Assembly: GCF_030124145.1 (NCBI RefSeq)
Contig: NZ_JASKMS010000030.1
Location: 1 to 64,000 of the forward strand
Length of the DNA: 64,000 bases
Origin: Streptomyces sp. 378
Lineage (GTDB): Bacteria; Actinomycetota; Actinomycetes; Streptomycetales; Streptomycetaceae
Direction: 5' to 3'
Part shown: piece after piece, positions 41,436-50,476 of the stretch
How positions within the stretch are numbered: position 1 is the first letter of the stretch
Layout: each line of letters starts with the position of its first letter
Made by a program: the position numbers and the translations under genes
The notes under the pieces: model-generated
Told to the model about the DNA's origin: nothing
Database searches by the model: none
The model's input: only the letters and a program-made list of their open reading frames with translations

Positions 41436-42161
41436 ATGTACACCCAAGAACGCACGGCGATGTCGAATCTGGTGGTCGGCGGCCCGGTGGCGGTGAACAG
41501 CTACGACAACGCGATCGTGGCTGCGCTGGTCGAGAATCGGCCGGTCATGCTCGTCCATGCCTTCAACGGCGGCTACCTGCGGCCTGCCGAGCTGAAGGAG
41601 GATGAGCACAAGAACGGCGTCAAGCTGGCTACCGCGCTCGACCCAGCCACCAAGGAGGCGAAGGGCCACCTCTGGTACATCACCCCCGCCGGCTTCTTCG
41701 GGCAGCGACCGCTGTACTTCATCGAGAGCGCCGCGGGCCAGGTCTCACCCAAACCCACCGGCGCAGGCGCAGCTGACGCCGACGCGGGTCGCGGCGACGA
41801 CGGTGCGCCCAAGCCGCAGCGCAGGCGCATCACCGTCCACCAGGACGCCCCCAAGAGCACGGCCGACACCGTCCAGGTCGGCCTGCCCGACAAGGTGGAC
41901 GCCCTGTGGCGCGGGAAGAACGGTGCGCCCGAGGACACCCAGCTCTGGGTCGTCACGGTGACGCCATGGGGCGGGATCACCTTCGTGCCGATCACGCACC
42001 CCGACGCCATCCTCGGCTTCAAGGACCACGCGGTGACGGGCGACAGCGAGGTGCGTCTCACCTACAACTGGGGCGGGGACTTCACCGGGACGGTCATCAA
42101 CACGTTCTACCCGCGGCTGCCCAACGAGTGGAGCGTCCCCTACCACCACGTCTTCACGTGA
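41436..42161 (+). CDS. Hypothetical protein, possibly beta-trefoil-like
   Basis: A 241-residue protein with no family I can name. Strand-rich segments such as PVMLVHAFNGGYLRPAEL, GHLWYITPAGFFGQRPLYFI and QLWVVTVTPWGGITFVPITH resemble half-repeats of a trefoil or lectin (x-L-W-x-hydrophobic ends). A charged linker (ADADAGRGDDGAPKPQRRR) separates two such parts. The C-terminus YNWGGDFTGTVINTFYPRL is conserved-looking. ATG 41436 lies behind GGTGGGG. The next gene (ricin plus FG-GAP) follows after 64 bases on the same strand. No signal peptide. Probably a member of the lectin island; function unknown. Confidence 0.6.
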   Translation: MYTQERTAMSNLVVGGPVAVNSYDNAIVAALVENRPVMLVHAFNGGYLRPAELKEDEHKNGVKLATALDPATKEAKGHLWYITPAGFFGQRPLYFIESAAGQVSPKPTGAGAADADAGRGDDGAPKPQRRRITVHQDAPKSTADTVQVGLPDKVDALWRGKNGAPEDTQLWVVTVTPWGGITFVPITHPDAILGFKDHAVTGDSEVRLTYNWGGDFTGTVINTFYPRLPNEWSVPYHHVFT

Positions 42162-42225
42162 CCCGCGGCCACCGCCGCGCCACCTGTCCCGAGCCCACGC
42201 CCGACCGCCTGGAAGAGGCACCACG

Positions 42226-44076
42226 ATGGCCGTGCCCACGCACGAACTGAAGCTGGAGATCGTCAACGCCGCCACGGGGAAGACCCTCGGCGCCAAGGCC
42301 GCGCCGGGCGCGGACGGGGCGCTCGTCGTCCGCGACTTCCCCGAGGACGGCCCGAGCCCGGAGCAGTGGCAGCTCACCCCCGTACAGGCCGCGCAGGACG
42401 AACAGGCATATGTGATCCGTAACGCGGCCAGCGGCAAGGTGCTTGACAACCCCGCCGCCGCGGATCGCAGCGTCCGCCAATGGGACGCCGCCGCCGGCAG
42501 GAAGGACCAGCAGTGGCACCTCGTCCCCGTCGAGGGTGAAGCGGGCCTGTACTTCATCGAGGCCGCGACCGACGGTGCCGTTCTCGACCTCGCCGACCCC
42601 GACGATCCCGGCAAGGACGACCAGGACGACACCCAGGTCGTCCTGCGCGAGCGCGACGACAGCGCGGGCAGCCAGCGTTGGCGGTTCGTCCCGGCCGAGC
42701 CCGAACGCGTCAGCGACCCCGTGCTGCCCTGGGCACCGCTGGACCACTGGAACGGTCGCCGGTCCTGGCGGCTGGTCCGCCCGACCGCGCTGCGGCCGGT
42801 ACCCGACGCGACGCCCTCCTTCAGCGACATGCTGCTGGTCCTCAAGAGGTTCGGCAGCGACCAGGACGCCGGCGGGTGGAAGAGTTACCAGGCCAACCGC
42901 TCTCCCAGCGGGCAACCGGGCTGGTGGGCCGGGCTCGGTGACCGGTTTCTCGCCGAAACCGTGGAAGCCGGGCACAAGGACATCGTCGGGCTCAAGCCCG
43001 CGATGGGGGCTGTGACGTCCTCCGGCAGGGGCGACGGCACGTTCGACGACGACGAGCGCGTCCTGCACCCACCAGCGCCCTCGGCGAGCCCTTCGGACCT
43101 GTGGACCCTCGCCGACCTGACAGGCGACGGCAAGCCCGACGTCGTCGTGCTTGCCACCGACGGCGTCCGGGTCTCCCCCCAGGACCAGGACGGCACATTC
43201 CCGCCCGCGGACGGCGAGCCAGTCCTCAAGGCGTTCGGGCACGGCCAGCAGGCCGGCGGGTGGCTTGCCGACAAGCATCCCCGCTTCCTCGCCGACACCA
43301 CCGGCCGCGGCCGGCTCGACATCGTCGGCTGCCACGACGACGGCGTCTGGGTCTCCCTCCAGGACGAGGACGGCACGTTCGCAACCCTCGGCGACGAACC
43401 GGACCTCAAGGCGTTCGGCCACGATGAGGAAGCGGGCGGGTGGCTTGCCGACAAGCATCCCCGCTTCCTCGCCGACACCACCGGCGACGGCCGGCTCGAC
43501 ATCGTCGGCTGCCACGACGACGGCGTCTGGGTCTCCCTCCAGGACGAGGACGGCACGTTCGCCGACCCTCTGTACGTCCTCGACGACTTCGGCACCGACC
43601 AGGGATGGAGCTCGGTCGAGGAGCACCCCCGGTTCCTGCTCAGCACCACTGACGGCGGAGCAGTGGACATCGTCGGGTTCGGCTCGCAGGGCGTCGTCAT
43701 CTCACGCGGGCGCGGCGACGGCACGTTCGAGCCCGCCAAGCTCGTCCTGAACGACTTCGGGCACGCCCAGGGCTGGGCGAGCAAGAAACACCCCCGGCTC
43801 CTCGCCGACGTCACCGGCGACGGCAACCCCGACATCGTCGGCTTCGGCGACGAGGGGGTCTGGGTGTCACACAACCGCGGCGACGGCCAGTTCGAGCAGG
43901 CCCAACTGGTGTGCCGCGGCTTCGGGTACAACGAGGACGCAGGCGGCTGGCGGGTCGACCGCCACCCCCGCTTCCTCGCCGACATCACCGGTGACGGACG
44001 CGTCGACATCGTCGGCTTCGGCGGTCCGGGCGTGTACGTGGCCCGAAACCTCTTCCGCCGCTTCCGGACCCGATAA
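42226..44076 (+). CDS. Ricin-type lectin domain fused to an FG-GAP/VCBS propeller
   Basis: A 616-residue protein. Residues 1-150 form a ricin-type beta-trefoil with EQWQLTPV, QQWHLVPV and QRWRFVPA ending each third. Residues about 180-600 form a propeller of FG-GAP/VCBS repeats: HPRFLADTTGDGRLDIVGCH, DGVWVSLQDEDGTF and similar units of about 60-70 residues with Ca-binding DxTGDGxxD loops. No signal peptide. ATG 42226 follows GGAAGAGG. Two neighbouring repeats (43261-43380 and 43441-43560) are nearly identical in DNA. The domain pair mirrors the NHL-ricin protein with the order reversed. Role unknown; binding of glycans is likely. Confidence 0.82.
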   Translation: MAVPTHELKLEIVNAATGKTLGAKAAPGADGALVVRDFPEDGPSPEQWQLTPVQAAQDEQAYVIRNAASGKVLDNPAAADRSVRQWDAAAGRKDQQWHLVPVEGEAGLYFIEAATDGAVLDLADPDDPGKDDQDDTQVVLRERDDSAGSQRWRFVPAEPERVSDPVLPWAPLDHWNGRRSWRLVRPTALRPVPDATPSFSDMLLVLKRFGSDQDAGGWKSYQANRSPSGQPGWWAGLGDRFLAETVEAGHKDIVGLKPAMGAVTSSGRGDGTFDDDERVLHPPAPSASPSDLWTLADLTGDGKPDVVVLATDGVRVSPQDQDGTFPPADGEPVLKAFGHGQQAGGWLADKHPRFLADTTGRGRLDIVGCHDDGVWVSLQDEDGTFATLGDEPDLKAFGHDEEAGGWLADKHPRFLADTTGDGRLDIVGCHDDGVWVSLQDEDGTFADPLYVLDDFGTDQGWSSVEEHPRFLLSTTDGGAVDIVGFGSQGVVISRGRGDGTFEPAKLVLNDFGHAQGWASKKHPRLLADVTGDGNPDIVGFGDEGVWVSHNRGDGQFEQAQLVCRGFGYNEDAGGWRVDRHPRFLADITGDGRVDIVGFGGPGVYVARNLFRRFRTR

Positions 44077-44436
44077 CCCCCCGGAGGACCTCCACAGCCG
44101 CATCACGGCGAGTCGCCACCGGCATGCCGGAACCTGTCGGGCGACCAGGGCGCTACCCGACCACCACCAAGGGGGTGCCCTCGCCGGCCGCAGCGTGCTG
44201 CGCCGACTCGCCGCTGTTCTGCGCGTACGCCAACCTCCAACCTCGCGCGAGTCTCGTCTCAGGAGCTGAGCCATGACATGGGCGAGGTTCATCCCCCCGG
44301 GTGAGGTCTCGGGGAAGAGAGCCGATTTGGCTGTGGCGGAACGAAGACATCAAGTGCCGGAGCCCACATTTGTTGGGCTGTGGTCGGCGGCGCGTCAACG
44401 GTCGCGCCGTGGCAGCGACGGAAGAAAACTGGACCG
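44077..44436. other. Intergenic region before the cold-shock-like gene
   Basis: 360 bases without a supported gene. A frame from ATG 44273 behind CAGGAG runs 56 codons and overlaps the start region of the next gene but is not recognisable. The 5' end of the cold-shock-like transcript probably lies here. Confidence 0.35.
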
Positions 44437-44640
44437 ATGCTGACAGGCACTGTGAAGTCGTTCGACGGTAACAAGGAGCACGGCTACATCAGCCAGGACG
44501 ACGACGGCCCCGACGTGTACGTGCGCTTCTCGGCCGTCCAGACCAACGGATACAGGAGCTTGGAGGAGAACCAGCGGGTGGGGTACGAGGTCACCTCGGG
44601 CCCGAAGGGCCCGCAGGCGGAGATGGTCCGCCCGCTGTAA
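44437..44640 (+). CDS. Divergent cold-shock domain protein
   Basis: A 67-residue single cold-shock (OB-fold) protein of the type that binds single-stranded RNA. The frame TGTVKSFDGNKEHGYISQDD, DVYVRFSAVQTNGYRSLEEN, GYEVTSGPKGPQAEMV follows the CspA/CspB family end to end. It departs at key places: the Trp of KWF is Ser, RNP1 KGFGFI is KEHGYI, and RNP2 VFVHF is VYVRF. So nucleic-acid contacts are probably weakened or altered. It may be a specialised or non-canonical Csp. ATG 44437 has only a weak upstream purine run. Streptomycetes carry many csp copies. Confidence 0.85.
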   Translation: MLTGTVKSFDGNKEHGYISQDDDGPDVYVRFSAVQTNGYRSLEENQRVGYEVTSGPKGPQAEMVRPL

Positions 44641-44720
44641 CCGAGGTGGCGGGCGAACCGTTTGGGCGCCCTTCATGCCGGAGCTGGCCGACAGCGTCCT
44701 CACTCGTCCTTGCGGGTAGA

Positions 44721-45950
44721 TCACCAGTTGACGTGCAGGGCCCGGAGGCCGTATACGACTGCATGGTCGTGCGTAGCCGGGGCGGCGTTCGCGTTGTCCA
44801 GGTGGAGGGTGGGGAAGCGGTGCAGCAGTTTGGTCAGGATGATTTCGATTTCGAGGCGTCCTAGTTGCTGGCCGATGCACTGGTGGGGTCCGTGGCCGAA
44901 GCTGAGGTGCTGGCGGCTGTTGTGACGCTGGAGGTCAAGGCGGTCGGGGTTGGGGAACTGCCGCGGGTCACGGTTGGCCGCCGGCAGGTGGAGAACGACG
45001 CGTTCTCCGGCCTCGATTCGCTGGCCCTCGATGACGAGCGCTTCGCGCGCGACTCGGAGGAGACCGAATTGCAGGATGGTGTGATAGCGCAGCAGTTCCT
45101 CGACGGCGTTGGCGATGAGCGACGGGTCCGCTTGCAGGCTCTGCCAGAGGGCGGGTGAGCGCAGCAGGGTCAGGATGCTGAGGGAGATCATGTTCGCGGA
45201 CGTCTCGTGACCGGCGATGAGCATCAGCTGCCCGAGGGAGACGATCTCGCCGTCGGCCAGCGGGGGGCCGCCGTCGGGCGGGCGGTGCTGGGTCAGCCCG
45301 CTCAGGAGGTCGTCGACCGGATCCCGGCGCTTGGCTTCGACCAGGCCGCGCAGGTAGGTGTGCATGGCCTTCTTGCTGGCCAGCAGGTCCTCTCGCGTCC
45401 GGTCCAGGGCCAGAAGTTCTCCGGTGAGGCGCTGGAAGTGGTCGTGGTCGGTGTAGGGGACGCCCAGCAGTTCGCAGATCACCAGGGACGGCACGGGCAG
45501 GGCAAGAGCGGGAACAAGATCGACCGGGCCACGGGGCATCGCCGCGATGGCGTCCAGGTGCTCGTCCACGTACTTCTCGATGCGGGGGCGCAGGGTGCGG
45601 ATGCGGCGCATGGAGAACTGCCCGATGAGCGGATGCCGCAGCCGTGTGTGTTCGGGTGGATCGCTGGTGAGCAGGTCCGATGTTCGGAACTGCGCCATCT
45701 CCGCTTCCGTGATGAGACTGGCTCTGACCTGGGAGTTGAGATGGGGCCTGCGGGAGCTGAGCCTTGGGTCGGCCAGGGCGGCGCGGACGTCCTCGTAACG
45801 GGTGAGAAGCCAGCCTGGAGGGCCGTCGGGGAAGGCCAGGCGTGCCACCGGCCGTTCGGTACGCAGGCGGGCGTATTCGTCTGGCGGGTGCATGGGGCAG
45901 CGGCGCTGGGTGGGCAGTGTGATCGCTGCGGTGTTGGTCTCATCCTTCAC
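44721..45950 (-). CDS. Cytochrome P450
   Basis: A 409-residue soluble bacterial P450. Key motifs: I-helix AGHETSANMISLS with the acid-alcohol pair replaced by E-T, ExxR in the EELLRYH region, and the haem loop FGHGPHQCIGQQLGRLE with the axial Cys near residue 358. It resembles the CYP105/CYP107 type. GTG 45950 is the start. It ends an apparent minus-strand operon after the class II cyclase and class I synthase genes, 56 bases behind the latter. It most likely hydroxylates the terpene product; a ferredoxin partner is not encoded nearby. Confidence 0.93.
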   Translation of the reverse strand: MKDETNTAAITLPTQRRCPMHPPDEYARLRTERPVARLAFPDGPPGWLLTRYEDVRAALADPRLSSRRPHLNSQVRASLITEAEMAQFRTSDLLTSDPPEHTRLRHPLIGQFSMRRIRTLRPRIEKYVDEHLDAIAAMPRGPVDLVPALALPVPSLVICELLGVPYTDHDHFQRLTGELLALDRTREDLLASKKAMHTYLRGLVEAKRRDPVDDLLSGLTQHRPPDGGPPLADGEIVSLGQLMLIAGHETSANMISLSILTLLRSPALWQSLQADPSLIANAVEELLRYHTILQFGLLRVAREALVIEGQRIEAGERVVLHLPAANRDPRQFPNPDRLDLQRHNSRQHLSFGHGPHQCIGQQLGRLEIEIILTKLLHRFPTLHLDNANAAPATHDHAVVYGLRALHVNW

Positions 45951-46006
45951 GTCCGCCGTCCGCCGTCCTCCGGTCCTCTCGCCTTGTCCTGCGCTGTAGC
46001 GGACAG

Positions 46007-46972
46007 CTATCGGTAGCGGCCGGAGGTGAGTATCCAGCCGAGGTGGGTGCCGGGCATGTCTCCGATGATGCGCACGACGCGGTGGAGCCGGTCCGTGCCA
46101 GGCTTGTGCTGGCGTGCTTCGGTCAGGACAGCGCGCTCGGCTTCACGGAGGTCCCTCAGTCGGCGGGTGATGTGCGCGCGGACCTGATCGACGGCTTCCT
46201 GCTCGCCGCAGCCGTGGGCATGGCGCAGGACGGTGACGTAGTTGGTGGGTTCGTTGTTGGCCTGTTCGCGGGGCAGAGAGATGACGTCGTTGCACCAGGC
46301 GGTGATGTCGCTGGAGGCCGCGCACAGTTCGGTCCAGGCACTGGTGCCGGCCAGATGCGGGGGGATCTCGGTGTGGCAGGTGACTTCGACGAGGTCGTAC
46401 ATGAACATGCCGTTGGCGTCCCGGCGCAGGCCCGGATAGTCCTCTGGGGTGGGGAGGGTGCCGGTCTGCCGGTGGGTGATCTGAGTGAGGAAGGCGTCGC
46501 GATGCTGGTGGACGTGGTCCAGGATCCGGCTGCGCCATGCCGGGGACATCCGTGCGGCGGTCCGGGGCCACAGGTCGGCCAGGGCCCTGACCGCGGGAGA
46601 ATGTGCGGCGGCTGGCGTGGGCCGGCCTTGGATGATGGCGATGATGGCGGTGTAGGTGGCGTGCACGCTCTGTGGTGAGCGGCCCATCACACCTTCGTCC
46701 TGTTCGTCGTCGAGGTGGAAGAGCCAGGTCGCCCACTGGGCGAAGAGTTCGACGTCCGCCTCGCCTTCGTCGGGCAGGATGCGAGCGGCCACCAGGTGGA
46801 ATCCGGAACGGCGCAGGCGTGTGTCCTCGGCTGTGCCGGTGGTCAGGCCCACCCGCGTAGCCCACGCGGCGAGGCGGTTGCCGACGTGCTCGGCTCGCGG
46901 GTGCATCCGGTCGGGGACCAGGATGCCGAAGTCGGGTCTGATGAGCCCTGAGGAGCGGGTCGGCTCGATCAT
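46007..46972 (-). CDS. Class I terpene synthase
   Basis: A 321-residue all-alpha terpene cyclase. The first metal motif is FHLDDEQDE (Asp88, Asp89) and the second, NSE-type, is NDVISLPRE near residue 230, followed by the conserved RY pair near the C-terminus (TSGRYR). These coordinate three Mg ions that ionise a prenyl diphosphate. I choose ATG 46972 behind AAAGGGA; a longer open frame lacks support. With a class II cyclase upstream (160 bases) and a P450 downstream this forms a compact terpenoid operon. Whether the class I enzyme uses the class II product or free FPP/GGPP is unknown. Confidence 0.92.
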   Translation of the reverse strand: MIEPTRSSGLIRPDFGILVPDRMHPRAEHVGNRLAAWATRVGLTTGTAEDTRLRRSGFHLVAARILPDEGEADVELFAQWATWLFHLDDEQDEGVMGRSPQSVHATYTAIIAIIQGRPTPAAAHSPAVRALADLWPRTAARMSPAWRSRILDHVHQHRDAFLTQITHRQTGTLPTPEDYPGLRRDANGMFMYDLVEVTCHTEIPPHLAGTSAWTELCAASSDITAWCNDVISLPREQANNEPTNYVTVLRHAHGCGEQEAVDQVRAHITRRLRDLREAERAVLTEARQHKPGTDRLHRVVRIIGDMPGTHLGWILTSGRYR

Positions 46973-47132
46973 CGGTTCCCTTTCGCCGGCGGCGACGTGC
47001 GGGGCGTCGCTCTGACCCCGGGGCGTGGCCGGTGACCGTGCCTGCGGCGGGAAGAACACCCTGAGGTGCCCCGCGGACGCCCGCCCGGGCGTGTGGTCTC
47101 CCCACTGGGCTCGGTGTGGTGCCTGGCTACGG

Positions 47133-48734
47133 TCACCAGTGCCAGCTCTCATCACAGGCACCCAGCGCGAGCAGCGTCCAGATGTCGGCGAAGACGGGTG
47201 CGTCGAAGAGCAACGGCCGGGGAGCGACCTGGTCGGGCAGGGCGCTGAATCCTCCGTCCATCTCCTGGCGGGCCAGGAGATGGAAGATGCCGCGGCGTAC
47301 GACGTGGTCTGTGCCGACATGACGTCCCATCGCGGACAAGGCGAGCAGCGAGTACGCGGTACTGGTGGTGTCACTCGCATCACCGGGGCGGTATCCCCAG
47401 CCGCCGTCGTCGTTCTGCGCCAGATCGAAGAAGCGCCGCGAGCGGGCCACCGCCTGTTCGCGATCGGCCCGCAGGCCCGGCAGACGGGAGGCGGGCACAC
47501 TGTGCAGGGCCCACATGGCCCGCCAGATGGTGTTGGCCTCGCTCAGCGTCCAGCTGCGCTCGAACGTTCCGTCGGCCTTCTGCGCCCCGAGCAGGTAGCG
47601 GGCGGCGTTCTCCAGCAGAGCGGCATGTGTTTCTCCCGCCCAGCCCAGCGCGCTGGCGGCTCCGCCGGTCATTCCCGCCTCGGACGGGTCGCCAGCCACA
47701 TAGGTGGGAAAGCCCCCGTCCCGGCCCACGATGGCCGACAGATACTTCCCGGCCCGCTCGAGCGGCTTCGCGTAGCGCCGACTGTCGGCTGCGGCGAGGA
47801 AGGCTACAGCGTACGAGGTGGTGTCGACGTCGGACTGCACCATGTTCTCGCCGAACGGCCAGCCCCCGTCCGGGCTTTGCCTGGCCGTCAGGTAGTCGCC
47901 CATGCGCCGCGTCAGTTCGCGATCGGCTCCCGCTCTGACCAGGCCGAGACCCGTGGGCGCGGTGCAGAACACGGACAGGTTGGCGATGCCGGGCACGCCT
48001 CCGTCGGGATTCAGGCACTCCACCAGCAGACCGATGCCCTCGGCGACATCTGCGCTCCCGGGGGCGAAAGCGCTGACGGCCCGCAGTGCCAGCAGGTGCG
48101 CTGTCACATGGTTTTCCCACACGCCACGGCGCTGGCCTTCCCGCAGCAGCTTCACCAGCAGCTCACGCTCGGCGGTGGTGACCGCCTCAGGCCGGTCCAG
48201 CCCGTGGGCGATCGTCACCTTGAGCGCCAGCATGATCATCTGCACCCAGGGGGCCCGGTTTCCGCTGTTGATGCGCTCCGGCTGCATTCCCGGGTTGAAA
48301 TCGATCGCGCCGACGGTCGCGAGACAGACGTCGAAGAACAACCGCTTCCGGGCGAAGGTGAAGTGGTCGAAGCCGGCGAGGAGTTCCGCGTGCACCCAGT
48401 CGGCGTCGCTCTTCCGGCCGGCAAGGACCGCATCGCTGAGCGCGGAGTCGAAACGCGTGGTCCCAGCACCGGGGCCCCGCCCCAGGAACGTCTCCAGGCC
48501 CCTCTGCGCGGTGGTGTGCTGCCGCTGCCTGCGCAGCAGCGACAGCAGCAGCGCCGATTCCAGGACCCGGCTGCCGCAAGGCCCGGGCACGGACCCGTCG
48601 TCCCGTACCTGCGCTGCGAGATGGTTGGTTAGGTCGTGGCGAGCCCGGTCGACTTCCGTCACCGCACCCGTGCCTGCTGGGTGGGAACGCGGCGCAGGTA
48701 CGGCATGAACGGGTGTGGCAGGCTCGGCATTCAC
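47133..48734 (-). CDS. Class II terpene cyclase (squalene-cyclase-like fold)
   Basis: A 533-residue protein of two alpha-barrel domains with QW-like repeats (SPDGGWPFGEN, RDGGFPTYVAG, KADGTFERSW, NDDGGWGYRPGD). The acid motif is QSDVDTTSYAVAF, that is DxDTT in place of the usual DxDD of bacterial labdane cyclases or DxDDTA of squalene-hopene cyclases. As I recall, DxDTT has been reported in bacterial class II sesquiterpene (drimenyl diphosphate type) cyclases; this suggests an FPP rather than GGPP substrate. There is no membrane-anchor helix as in squalene-hopene cyclases. GTG 48734 behind GGAGA is chosen. It is the first gene of the terpenoid operon. Confidence 0.85.
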   Translation of the reverse strand: MNAEPATPVHAVPAPRSHPAGTGAVTEVDRARHDLTNHLAAQVRDDGSVPGPCGSRVLESALLLSLLRRQRQHTTAQRGLETFLGRGPGAGTTRFDSALSDAVLAGRKSDADWVHAELLAGFDHFTFARKRLFFDVCLATVGAIDFNPGMQPERINSGNRAPWVQMIMLALKVTIAHGLDRPEAVTTAERELLVKLLREGQRRGVWENHVTAHLLALRAVSAFAPGSADVAEGIGLLVECLNPDGGVPGIANLSVFCTAPTGLGLVRAGADRELTRRMGDYLTARQSPDGGWPFGENMVQSDVDTTSYAVAFLAAADSRRYAKPLERAGKYLSAIVGRDGGFPTYVAGDPSEAGMTGGAASALGWAGETHAALLENAARYLLGAQKADGTFERSWTLSEANTIWRAMWALHSVPASRLPGLRADREQAVARSRRFFDLAQNDDGGWGYRPGDASDTTSTAYSLLALSAMGRHVGTDHVVRRGIFHLLARQEMDGGFSALPDQVAPRPLLFDAPVFADIWTLLALGACDESWHW

Positions 48735-49399
48735 GATGATTCTCCGTTCGGGGCACTGCACCAACTCGCGGGAGGCTGCGAGAGCCGGCCGGAGTCCGTA
48801 CAGCCGTCAGGCTTCGGGCCTCCCCGTGTTTCTGCGCGTTCCGGGTGACCCGTCGCTGGGAGTCCTTGGCCTTGGACGGTCGGTCTCATTGCCGGCATCT
48901 GCTTCACTCGCTTTCGCAGGTGTGCACGTCACCACCACGTCGCCTACCGACCCCGCCTTTGACGACGACCCTCCGGCAGACCCAGCCGGTCGACCTACTT
49001 GGTCGGCGCGTCGAGCGCTCGCCCACCCGCCGTCCTCCCGTACAGCCACGCCCGCCAGGTCGGCGACAGATTCCTTAATGTCGCCCCCTTTCATCGAGTC
49101 CGAGAAGGCGCATACCACCCTCTCTTGACGCGTACCGGGTCTCGCGTAGTGCGCCGCAGCGCACTACGCCAGACCCGCGCGGGCCGTGCAGCCATATGAA
49201 CGGCCGCGAGGCCGAATGGCGCGGCCGTTCAGCCCCCCCATGAAAGAGCGGGGTCGGCTGCTGCGGGGCTTCGCCGTGTGTGCGCTGCTACGGCCTGTTT
49301 GAGCCCCCGGTGTGCATGGGCCCGGCGGCCACGGTTGATTGATCCGCCGGACAGTTCTCACGCTCCTGTGGAGATACGGCGCGCGGTCTCGGTCTTCCG
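48735..49399. other. Upstream region of the terpenoid operon
   Basis: About 660 bases. On the minus strand a frame at 48807-49118 would encode a small Ser/Gly/Ala-rich polypeptide (starting KGGDIKESVADLAGVAVRED) immediately before the cyclase; its codon use is unconvincing and I do not call it a gene. The rest holds nothing recognised; the promoter of the terpenoid operon should lie here. Confidence 0.35.
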
Positions 49400-49892
49400 A
49401 CACAGCGGCCGCGGAGCTGTGCCGCGACCTTCACCTGGACCGGCAACCAGCACGGCAGCACCGACCCCGCCGCCATCGGCTCCGCCGACATCCCCTTCCG
49501 CAACACCGACGGCAGCAAGGCACTGATCAGCTACGAGCCTCCTCGCCCAGCAGCCCCAGGTACGCGTCGGCGACCAGTGGCTCGGCTACACCCTGCCCAC
49601 CGGCGCCTCGTCACCTCGGCGAGGTGGCCCTGCCCCGCGACGGCTGGCAGGCAACAGCGTCCGCGAGCAGCTCGGACGACTCTCCGTCCAATGCCATCGA
49701 CGGCGACGCCGCCACCCGGTGGAGCCTGGGCCACGGCATGCAGTCCGGCGACTGGTTCCAGGTCGACCTCGGCTCGACCCAGACCTTCGACCAGCTCGTC
49801 CTGGACACGAGCGCCTCGTCCGGTGACTTCGTCCGCCAGTACGAGGTGTACACCTCCGACGACGGCACCAACTGGGGCAAGCCGATCGTGTC
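49400..49892 (+). pseudogene. Fragment of a secreted protein with an F5/8 type C domain
   Basis: The plus strand encodes, in changing frames, CAATFTWTGNQHGSTDPAAI with IPFRNTDGSKALISYE, then QQPQVRVGDQWLGYTLPTGA, then a good F5/8C module: ATASASSSDDSPSNAIDGDA, WFQVDLGSTQTFDQLVLDTS and YEVYTSDDGTNWG. Homology ends abruptly at about 49892, where an unrelated gene fragment begins in the other direction. There is no start and there are at least two frameshifts. It is the remains of an extracellular carbohydrate-binding enzyme. Confidence 0.6.
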
Positions 49893-50429
49893 GGTGATGA
49901 GGACGACACGGTTGCCGTCCAACCCGGCCCCCAGGCGCGGAAGTTGCACGTCCAGGCGGCGTACCCGTGGTACCCGGCGGGCCTCGGCGTACCCCCAGGC
50001 GAGCAGCACGGCGGGTACGCCGAGGACCGCCCAAGAGACGATCCGGGCCCGGTTTTGACCGTCGCTTACGCCGACCACGGTCAGGGCGAGGCGCAGCAGG
50101 ACGCCGAGCAGGACGGACCAAGCGAACAGAACCCAGCTGGCCCCAAGGAGAGTGTCCCCGACGATCGCCACCCGGTCCTGCTGCCGCCGGCCGTGGCCGC
50201 GTGCCATCGCGAGCGGCATAGCGATCAGACCGAGGACGAACAGGGCTGTGCCGCCCAGCGCCACGGGGAGCGGCCAGTGCTGGCCGACGTGCAGCAGTAC
50301 CCAGCAGGGCACGGTCCACAGCAGGACGGGGGCGATCAAAGGGATGTAGCGCATCAGGCGACGCAGTCGGCTCTGCTGGGTCGAATGCGCTGCACCGTCC
50401 GCGGATCGGGCCTCGCTGGTGACGGTCAC
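49893..50429 (-). pseudogene. 5' fragment of a membrane-anchored metallophosphoesterase gene
   Basis: From GTG 50429 behind GAGGGG the frame encodes RLRRLMRYIPLIAPVLLWTV and three more hydrophobic helices (ALGGTALFVLGLIAMPLAMA, WVLFAWSVLLGVLLRLALTV, VLGVPAVLLAWGYAEA). It then gives the start of the phosphoesterase domain, LPRLGAGLDGNRVVLITDT. In full-length relatives His-x-Gly-metal motifs follow LITDTH. Here the frame runs into the F5/8C fragment after LITDT, so the whole catalytic domain is lost. It is a clean truncation at a recombination joint. Confidence 0.65.
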
Positions 50430-50476
50430 GCTTCCCCTCCTCAGGTAGCCAGACTGCCGACGCGCTCATCGGCAAC

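Noticed and set aside
48807..49118. 103-codon minus-strand frame before the class II cyclase (possible RiPP precursor)
   Set aside because: Weak codon periodicity, no modification enzyme nearby and no core peptide pattern.
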